This document shows positions 56,264 through 64,000 of a stretch of 64,000 bases of DNA, in pieces; the stretch's first letter is position 1; every line of letters starts with the position of its first letter. The notes under the pieces were generated by a model that ran no database searches, was not told the origin of the DNA, and saw only the letters and a program-made list of their open reading frames with translations. The stretch covers positions 335,018,793 to 335,082,792 of the forward strand of contig NC_081408.1 of NCBI RefSeq assembly GCF_030272615.1, given 5' to 3'. Source of the stretch: Cryptomeria japonica (Eukaryota; Streptophyta; Pinopsida; Cupressales; Cupressaceae). Position numbers and translations under genes: made by a program.

Positions 56264-56601
56264 TGATGTACCTCACCCATTCATCTTCATCGAAGGAGAG
56301 AAAATCCATGAATTGGGTAAAACCCTTCTTCCTCAATTGTGCATATTCTGGGTTGAGTTGATTTATAGTGATAAGGTGATTAGTGCATACGTTGGACATC
56401 TCATAATTCCCAATTTTCTTCAATATTGCAATGAATATAAGCCCTAATGTCTTCAATATGAAGAACACCATGACTTATACTAGAACATGCCCCCAAAGGT
56501 TCATCCAGAAGTGATTTGTAAGTATGTTTCTTGAATTCTGGGCATGGGCGGTTCTTAATTTCAACTACCATGGGAGTATCAACATTTGATGAGGATGCCA
56601 T
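56264..56601 (-). pseudogene. Element D unknown second ORF, N-terminal part
   Basis: Starts MASSSNVDT at 56601 and runs through HGVLHIEDIRAYIHCNIEE, then, in another frame, LTQFMDFLSFDEDEWVRYI up to the E insertion at 56263. The distal part continues at 49660. Same start and motifs as in E (53922). Confidence 0.75.
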
Positions 56602-57060
56602 GATAAATTTTGAGGGTTTTAGAAAATTTTAAATACCTTGATATATTTCCAGATGATGAAACACTCTTCAGATTTAGATGCTTGCACAAATCACCTTAGG
56701 ACTCTTGATTACCTTTCAAATTGCTCTTCAGAATACTCGATTTTTGTGTGAACAAATGATTTAACTTTTCCCCTTTTTATCACCATTAGCCCTAATTTTT
56801 CATTGTCATAAAAGCTATCAGATAATTTGACTAGATCACATAATCTACATGTAGGTTCCAATAAACACTTTAATCTGCTTGGGTGTCCATTCACAATTAG
56901 AATTTCCTGACTTCAAACTTAATTCAGGGTGTCTGCATGATCTTCAATTATTTACCCACCCCTAAGGTAAAGTGCCTTAGTTACCAGTTGAAGTTCCCAC
57001 TTTCGGTGTAGGACCTGTTTGTTCTATCGGTTGATTTGCCGATTGTGTTTTTTTGAACCC
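56602..57060. other. Gap between gag and second ORF in element D
   Basis: About 460 bases, mostly non-coding; the 61-codon minus ORF at 56709-56894 shows no match to E. Confidence 0.45.
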
Positions 57061-57480
57061 ATCTTTTCTCATGCTATTTTTTGATATCTTCAAATTTTGT
57101 CTTTCCTTTCTCATCTGAATTTCCATTAGCTACCAGTGGATTCTTATTCCTACAATACTTAGCAATATGTCTAATTTTGTTGCATGCATAATAGGCAATG
57201 TGGTTCTTTTGAATTGCTTTTCTATAACTTTGATTTTCTTTTAATCTGCATTGGTTAGCCATATGTCCATATCTACTACAACCATGACATCTAACATTTC
57301 TAATACTTCTGCATTCTACTGACTTATGATTATGTTTATTTTATTTAAAGCATTGACCGGTGAATGATGCATTGTTTTGATTATTCCTATTTCTACACTG
57401 ACTTGCTACATGACCATATTTATTACAAACAAAACATGTACCATTGAATTTATGAGAATTAGGCTATCTTACCAGTGATC
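57061..57480 (-). pseudogene. Element D gag: four CCHC zinc knuckles
   Basis: Minus strand, 57436 downwards in one frame: CFVCNKYGHVASQC (intact), CFK-stop-NKHNHKSVEC (second Cys now a stop), CHGCSRYGHMANQC (intact) and YYACNKIRHIAKYC (first Cys now Tyr). Spacing between knuckles matches element E. A lysine/glutamate-rich tail follows. Confidence 0.85.
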
Positions 57481-58190
57481 TCTAGTTCTAGTTGTTTGGA
57501 TTTTTAGCATGATTTTTCTTCTAACTGGATGATTGACCTTGTTGTGCAGTTCTGAAGCTTTCTCCTACTTCATATCCAAGACCTCTTTTGTCATCAGCAT
57601 CTCTCTGGCTTTTAAGCAATTCATCATCTTGCAGAGCTATCTTTGAACTTGTCTTTGTACTCATTTGCAATGGCCAAATCATCTCTATTGATTATGATTT
57701 GTCTTTCAAGTTCCTATTCATTATCCCTGGATTGAATCAATTCAAGTTCTAGCATATCATTGTCATGTATCAGTCTGTTGCATTTATCTGATCTATCCTT
57801 CAATTCTTGAGCTAGGTTTTTTTCATTCTTCTTTTTGTCTTCAATCTCCTTGCACATTCTCATAGTTAGGGCTTGCATTTCATTCTTTAAGGTAGTATTC
57901 TCCTAAGTGAGTTTTTGACATTGACCTTTAAAGAATCTTCTTCATCACCACTTTGGTTTTGTAGTTGATCACATAGTTCTTTCCTCTTAGCTTGAGTTGC
58001 TGATAGCTTGAACCTTGTAATGAAATTATGTATTCTATGGTTTCCCTTAGTTCATTCTTTAATTTATTGCTTTTATCCTTTTCATCATCAAGATCCTAAG
58101 AGAAAGTTGGAGATGTTGCTACAAACCGGTTTCCATTGATTCCAAGTTTTGGATCTTCCTCAAGTCATTAAACTTCTTTTGATTAACTAG
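57481..58190 (-). pseudogene. Element D gag: coiled-coil N-terminal region
   Basis: Multiple short minus-strand frames of charged helix, syntenic with the coiled-coil gag of E and F; heavily broken. Confidence 0.6.
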
Positions 58191-58204
58191 GCTCTAATAC
58201 CAAT
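58191..58204 (-). other. Element D primer-binding site
   Basis: Minus strand ATTGGTATTAGAGC, one C-to-T change from the initiator-Met site. Confidence 0.85.
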
Positions 58205-58662
58205 TGCTAGAATCCAAGGACACTAAGGGTGGTGGTGGGGGTGAATCAGTGTTCTACCGGTGTAAGAATTTATGAACTTATTACTAATCAATCAGATGAC
58301 AAAATATAAAATTAAAGTGCATAAAAAAATGAACACATAAAGCAATACCATAACACCAATAAAGGGAAAAACCATGGTGGGGCTAATACCTACAATATCT
58401 ATATACTTGATCAAGGTATACAAATATTACATAGAGAGGTATGCACATGCATACAAGCTTACCACATAGAGCTCACTACTCAAATACACATATATGGAAG
58501 TCTCACTGACTTACAGATCATTACATAATAATTTATAATAGAATTGAACTTAAATGATGATACTGATACTTTGTTCTACTATAGGTTAGGGTTGCACACG
58601 TGCAACTGTGCACATATGATAACATTCGCTCATCAATTCAGACACTATCAATCTCTGACTCT
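58205..58662 (-). repeat. Element D 5' LTR, truncated
   Basis: Aligns with the first half of 45526-46488 (with a small deletion near 58360) up to TCAATCTCTGACTCT and then stops; the promoter-side half is missing. Confidence 0.8.
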
Positions 58663-61330
58663 ATTGGGACTCATTAAATTTGAGTCAACTTTTGAGCCCC
58701 ATTTCAAAATTTTGATATTGCATTTTCATAAAGGCACCTAATCTCATTCAGGTGGCCTAGTTGGAAAGGGGGTAGAATAGAGCCAATTGTTTTTCAAAGG
58801 GTAAGGCTTTGGAAACTTGTTGTACACCTTTCATTTGACCTATGCAGTGATGTGAAACTTTCATATTTTAGTTTGGATCAATTTATCAGGTACCCATTTC
58901 AAGGGGGTGAGCTGAAAATGCATTTTAGGAACAAATTTAGGTTTTACCGAGTAACCTACTTTGAGTGTTTATACCTTTTTCCCTGTTCATCATTGTGAGT
59001 CAACATACAAATTTTCAAGTCGTTATGAATCCATTTGCTCAGTTTTCAAAGCTCAATCCGTTTGTAGTTGGTGTGGTTTGACAAGTCCCTGTTTCAGCTC
59101 CTACTCAGAGCCCCGTTTGTATAAGTGTAAAAGTTGCCTTAGTGAATTTCATGTCAGAATGTTTATTCCGGACTATTGTTGGTATAAATGAAAAGATATG
59201 TTTCAAATTTCAAGCTCCTACCAATCCGTTTAATTGGTTTTCAAGAGGGTTCCTTGAGCCATCTATTTCAGGGATCCGTACTTTCATTGTCGTATCAATT
59301 AAAGTTGCTATTTTCATGAGCGCACCATTTGCACCCAGTCAAAATTTTGGTCAAAATGAGTATTCAAATATTTGATATGTACTTCAAGGTGCCTATGCCT
59401 CAAATTTGTGGGTCTGCGGAGATCATTTGATATTTTTAAGAAAGGCATCATGAGTTGCTTGCGCATTGACTTCATCAGGTTCGCAGTGCTGACAAAGCCA
59501 ATTGGTAATTTTTGATGATTCATATCTGTTCACTCAAGATTCATCTGGAGAAACTGTTTGGTCGACTTCATGCTTGTATATTAGAGTACAGGCCTGCCAG
59601 ATGGCGAGGTCCAGAAAGGTGTGGCGTAAGTGCCTGAAAGTTGCAAAACTCAGTTGATGATCCAAAAATGGTACCAATCAATTCCAGAGGTATGTTTAAG
59701 TTTCCTGAAGAATTTCGAAGGTCAGTTGCATGAAAATGGAATTTTTTTTAGTCAGACCCACTTTGGGGCCCGACTTGGCTCATGCCCAATGGTCTTGAAT
59801 TCATGTTAATGTATATCAATGTTAGCTCGACTGCAATTCGCCAATAGGATGGTGAGAGGCGACTTCAGTTTACTTGTCATTTATGGATTAAATGTATGTA
59901 TATTTTGCATACTAGTTGTAAACCTCAAATAATTCAGAGAAATATCAAATTTACCAATATATTATTAAGTGAAAAATGGAAGCGAAAGTAGTAGATTTTG
60001 GGCTTTCTACGGAAGGGTCGTCTAGTGAATTAACTCATGTTGATGGATACATTTGGTTACCTTGATCCTTCATATACCATAGCAAACAACTTGATAGAGA
60101 AAAGTACTGTGGAATGGGTAAGACCCATTGAAGTTTTCAGTGAATCCCATTGGTCAGGTGTAATGTTAAATTCCATAACTTTTTTTTGATTTTCCCTCAA
60201 CAACGTGGCATGGGCAAAGGCCATTGAAACTTCCAAGCGATGCAACTTGCAGTCAATGGTAGTGGAGAAATTGTTTAGAATGGAGTGGAAGTACTCTCAC
60301 ATTTCTGCAGAAGCTTTCAACTATGCAAACAGTAGTCCAAAGCCCCCACATGCTGCATTCTTAAGCATTTCCTTGTGGCGTTGAAGAGGCTGCCATCTTC
60401 CCCTTTCTACGTGGAGTTTGGGAAGCATATAAAACTATAAGAAAATGCAATTTGATAGAACCTCCCTCCTCCTGCGTGTTTTTTTTTTCAGACTATGGTG
60501 GAGTGTATTGGTAGGCATAAGGTTCACGTGGTATGGTGGAGGAGTTTTGCAGAGATCTCTCGGCCAACATCTTCCCCTCCTCTATGTAGAATGGTGTTGG
60601 AAAAGCTTTAGAAATCTCCAAGGCAATGAAATTGGTAGGTATTTTTCCCCTTTGCTAGCATCCTCCCTTCAAGTGGAGTGGAGTATAGGAAATGGAGAAA
60701 ATGTTAAACCATAGCAATGTCTCTCCCTCCTTCGTGGTATGCGGTTAGAAGATGTAGTAAAACTCTCAAGCATAATGCAATTCATGAGGTTTTTAATGTG
60801 AAGTCCCTACGTGGAGAGTGGGGAAGGTCAAAATCAATATAATCTGTAGGTGTGGAGCCCAAATTTTCCACACATGGTTTAGAATGCATAAAAGTTTTCA
60901 AACAAAATGGCAATGTGCAGGTGTGAGCCAAAGTCCATGGCCATTTCTAGAGTCCCTCTCTTGAGTGGCATTGAAGTCTGCAGATGAGGGTTTCAAAAAC
61001 TCAAGTGAACACCATTGGCCCTATTAAAAGCCTTCAACATGCAGTTTCAGGCTAAAAGGTATTATCCCACATTCATTGGGGAAGAGAAATATTTGATATT
61101 TATAAGTAAAACTCCACTCATCCATAGTGTGAAAGCCTCAAGGCTTTTGATGAATGGTGATGGTTGGGTGCCCAAGTAGACCCCATGCGCATGGGTGAAC
61201 TTCCTAAGGTAACCAAGGAGGCTGAGTGGCAACCAGGTGGACCCCACATAGGCACAGATCTTGAGGCAATCAAGTTTTGCAGAGAATGGATGGCTTAACC
61301 AGTGAGCAGGTTGCAGAGGATCTGACGAAG
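58663..61330. other. Non-coding sequence right of element D
   Basis: No convincing gene; ORFs of 60-90 codons resemble nothing known. Between about 60240 and 61000 phrases such as GTGGAGTGGAG, TTTTGCAGAGA and CTCCAAGGCAATG recur loosely every 90-110 bases, suggesting an eroded tandem repeat such as occurs in non-coding parts of large plant gypsy elements. Confidence 0.45.
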
Positions 61331-61337
61331 TGTGTTG

Positions 61338-61595
61338 TTTTCCGAAGTGAAGATGCTCGCTGGTTAAGCTTTGCAAAATGGTGAAGTGTTAAATAGCCTG
61401 CAGGTTCTATGAAGATCAATGGTCGGTGTTGATTCGCAAGCCAAAGATGCTCATCGATTAAACCCTATGAAATGGCGAAAAGCTCAGGAAAGGGTGAGTT
61501 AAAGATCGAGCATGTTCCAAGGAGATTGACAATTGGCGTGATTTCAGAGCTCAAAGATGCATGCTCGTTAGCAATTGTGAAATGGCAAAAGAAAG
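61338..61595 (+). repeat. Degenerate tandem repeat, about 100-bp period
   Basis: AAGATGCTCGCTGGTTAAGC...CAAAATGGTGAAG (about 61350), AAAGATGCTCATCGATTAAA...GAAATGGCGAAAAG (about 61444) and AAAGATGCATGCTCGTTAGC...GAAATGGCAAAAG (about 61554) are three copies of one unit. Confidence 0.7.
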
Positions 61596-61784
61596 GTGGT
61601 AGGTCTAGGTGGAGGTCTAGCTTGTGGGTCCCGTTGAGGTGGCGATGATATGGCTGACAAGCAAGAAGACAAGTGACGTACACGTGGCAGTGATGTGGCA
61701 GACACATGGCAGATTGATGAGGTGTCATCCGAGGTGGTGTGTAGTGGACCCTATTAGTGAATTAGAGGCTACCACATGGCATGG

Positions 61785-62999
61785 TGTCAGGCCAAAATCA
61801 GGGAAAAATCAAAGTTAAAATCAATTTAAATATATAGTTGTAACTATATAAGAAAGTGAAAAATTGAAATGATGTGCACATAAAGTGGATTAATTCACCC
61901 AGAGGTCCATTTTTGGTCAAATAGGCAAGTAGTATATATTGCCGGAAAGCTCTTGGAATGAGGAATCCAATCATGTAGTTAATTGTAACTAATTTCAGAT
62001 ATTTTGAGAGTAGTTTCCATGGGAAAGAGAAAGGAAATGAAATTTAGATGGAAAAAGAGACACTTGGCAATTTCAGTTGCAGACCTAACCTTTTTCCCTC
62101 CTCTTCTTATTCCATTTTCTTCTCAATTGTAAGGGTTCCAGAATTTTGGAGGAAGTGCTCCAGTTTTCATGGCTTCCATTTTTGAATTTCTTGACCCAAA
62201 TGTGTAAATTACTATGGATATTTTTAGGGTATAGAGGTTACATGGCAGGATAGTAGATTGTTTTCTAATTGCAGGTCTTACTTGTGTGAGGCATGAGTAA
62301 ATTTCCCATAATATTGTCTCTGTGCATGTATTTCATTGTTATGAATTGAATCCTCAAGGAGGATATAATTTGTCATCTCAAGGAGTATGTATGATTATTT
62401 GTAGGCATTCTTCAGTGAAGAGTTTAAATTCTATAATCAGTCATAAACAATGGAATGTGTCCCACATCTGATAATTTTGTGAATAAATTGAGTAATGCAT
62501 TAGTATAAGGTATTAATGCAGGGATATCTTGTAAGAAAAATAAACTTGCAGCTATGGATGCACATTTGCAGTTCTGTGTGTGACTCTATTGCCCAATGAA
62601 CAAGGCACTAGTCTAGCAAATTTGGGGGTAGTTTCAAATTTACAAATTAAAGAGAAATCTATTTCCCTTTATGTTTAGGGGTTTGTATTGTATCCTTCCC
62701 AAGTTCTATTTCACCCATTATTTGTACAAGATCTAGCCAATCTGTATGTGTTAGCTAATTTGTTAAGCTTGTGGAATGGTTTATCTGCTTCATTGATGCT
62801 ATCATGGTGAGTAAATGAGTTTGATTCAGTGCATCAAAAGGGTGTCCCCCCCTACGTCTAGCAGAACCTGAAGTGCAGGAGGATCATTTAGGGTCCTATG
62901 TTATGTTGTCCAAGCCCTGATGTGTTTCATAGACTAAAATTGGTCATTTCATAGAAGGATTGCAGGTGAACCTGGGTTAATCAATTTTGATGAACAACA
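61785..62999 (+). repeat. Probable gypsy LTR (third gypsy family)
   Basis: Starts TGTCAGGCCAAAATCAGGGA and ends TTGATGAACAACA. A TATA box (ACTATATAAGAAA) lies at 61845-61857, and the following ATGGTGACTCTGCTGGGGA is the leader often found after plant gypsy LTRs. No second copy in the window confirms the ends. Confidence 0.55.
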
Positions 63000-63021
63000 A
63001 AAATGGTGACTCTGCTGGGGA
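63000..63021 (+). other. Gypsy-type leader/primer site
   Basis: AATGGTGACTCTGCTGGGGA directly after the LTR end. A shorter echo, GGTGGCGACTCTATGG, occurs at 63244. Confidence 0.5.
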
Positions 63022-64000
63022 AGCTGAATAGAAATTGCCTAATTTCATCCAATTAGTCAGTCCATTGTGTATGCATAGAGTTTGAAATTGATTTTATGGT
63101 GAAGAGAATGTTCCTTTTTTTGGATCTATAGAATGATATGTTTTTCATGTCATATTTTATAAAAGAGTAATAGTAAATTCATGTTGTTGAGTTGTGAGTA
63201 AGTCCTCGCAGTTGTATGCAAACTTTTCCCCAATTCCTTATTGGGTGGCGACTCTATGGTTCATACCAGTGTTGAATGTCCTTTCAATTAGTATTGCATT
63301 AGGTTTTTATGGTTCGATGTATAGTGTAGAGATATGAGCTATCACTGCTAATACAGATTTACAGATAAATTCTTCATCATAAAAGTTTTATAAAAAGTGC
63401 AGTAGCAAGATACACATAGATGTTGTGTTGACTATTCCCAAATCTATGTGTTTGTGGCCTAGAAGAATGTTTATTGCAGCAAGATTGAAGGAGACATTAA
63501 AGAATTTAAATATGTGTTGAATGGCTTTCTACTATTCAAAATATCCTCTATGTAAGAGGTGGCAACTCTGAGATAAAAAACCGTGCTGAAAGTTGAAATT
63601 AATCTTCAGATCTACAAGTCCTACAGCTGCAAACACCCAGGTATTTTCAGAAGTTTCAATGCAAGACATCTCTTCTAAAAATTTGAAAGAGCAAAATAGT
63701 TTTCCTATCTAGTTTTTTGCACTTTGTTGAAAGGGAAGAAGATCAAAAAATATTTGCATATTCAAAGTGTTGTTAAGTTTCAGGATCTTATATGTTTTCC
63801 TATGATATGCAAGTATCCATGAGTTTTATGTCAAAAAGTGAAGAAGGTAAATCTGTAGCTTGACATATTTAAAATTTGTTGAACTTTTGGTGGGGTTGTG
63901 TATGAAGTTTGAGAAGTCACAATGTGCAGTTAATTAGTTCAGCCCCAATCTTATTCACATATGACCATCCCTAGTGAATTGTCACAACTGTATAATAGGA
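63022..64000. other. Non-coding leader region to the window edge
   Basis: AT-rich with no ORF above 60 codons and no motif recognised; probably the 5' untranslated region of the gypsy whose LTR ends at 62999. Confidence 0.45.

Larger units (their letters stand above)
45526..58662 (-). mobile_element. Element D: minus-strand non-autonomous copia-type element, right LTR truncated
   Basis: Left LTR 45526-46488 (3' LTR), with the complement of a purine tract beside it (ATCTCCCCCTTTGGC), and right LTR 58205-58662, which lacks its distal half, with primer site ATTGGTATTAGAGC (minus) at 58191-58204. Internally, reading right to left: coiled-coil gag with four CCHC knuckles, a gap, then a long second ORF starting MASS, with no pol domain. 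Element E is inserted in that second ORF. D, E and F share gag and second ORF, but D's LTRs are clearly different from those of E and F. Confidence 0.85.

Noticed and set aside
50215-56361. Plus-strand ORFs at 50215, 51278-51805, 52350 and 55984
   Set aside because: Antisense to the E coding region or inside its LTRs.
58663-61784. Possible host gene to the right of element D
   Set aside because: ORFs are short, unrelated to known families and without splice or promoter pattern I can defend; loose tandem repeats argue for retroelement non-coding DNA.

Overview
The window reads as intergenic DNA of a large-genome seed plant, possibly a gymnosperm (lineage is an inference). It is almost wholly nested LTR retrotransposons with plant-type primer-binding sites (TGGTATCAGAGC, complementary to initiator tRNA-Met), 5-bp target duplications, plant Ty1/copia and Ty3/gypsy protein motifs, and two foldback-like DNA elements full of satellite. 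I see no intact host gene, rRNA, tRNA or CRISPR. The only candidate host coding piece is a heptad-repeat coiled-coil ORF at the left edge (2-514), which looks frameshifted.

Left stack, 1477-33045: an old minus-strand copia-type element (LTRs 1477-1802 and 32722-33045, TSD CAAAC on both sides) holds everything inside it. Inserted in it are (i) DNA element 1 (2706-5905) and (ii) a gypsy complex, 'gypsy B' (6483-32046, TSD GTTGG/GCTGG). Gypsy B has a rearranged first LTR split by DNA element 2 (7552-17944, TSD ACTT), then a gag-protease element (LTRs 18079-19726 and 30408-32046) without reverse transcriptase. A degenerate but full-domain copia, 'copia C' (23353-30357), sits inside it. Both DNA elements start GGGTRNGTGCACCAAG and carry CT-rich tracts, short palindromic modules and a palindromic CATATG-centred satellite (4.2 kb in element 2).

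Right stack, 33252-58662: a second gypsy, 'gypsy A' (LTR 33252-34363, gag-protease, no RT seen), is broken by a three-LTR copia-type element 'F' (35908-40477, TSD CAACC), by a minus-strand solo-like LTR (about 41935-43012), and by minus-strand element 'D' (45526-58662), itself broken by a younger relative 'E' (49692-56263). D, E and F share a layout I do not recognise: a coiled-coil gag with up to four tandem CCHC knuckles, no protease, integrase, RT or RNase H, and in place of pol a long second ORF (about 1000 codons) of unknown function. This is the best candidate for an undescribed system. Their LTRs share a sequence box with copia C, a possible source of enzymes.

Right edge, 58663-64000: non-coding, with degenerate tandem repeats and one probable gypsy LTR plus leader (61785-63021). 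All alignments, identities and boundaries were made by eye.
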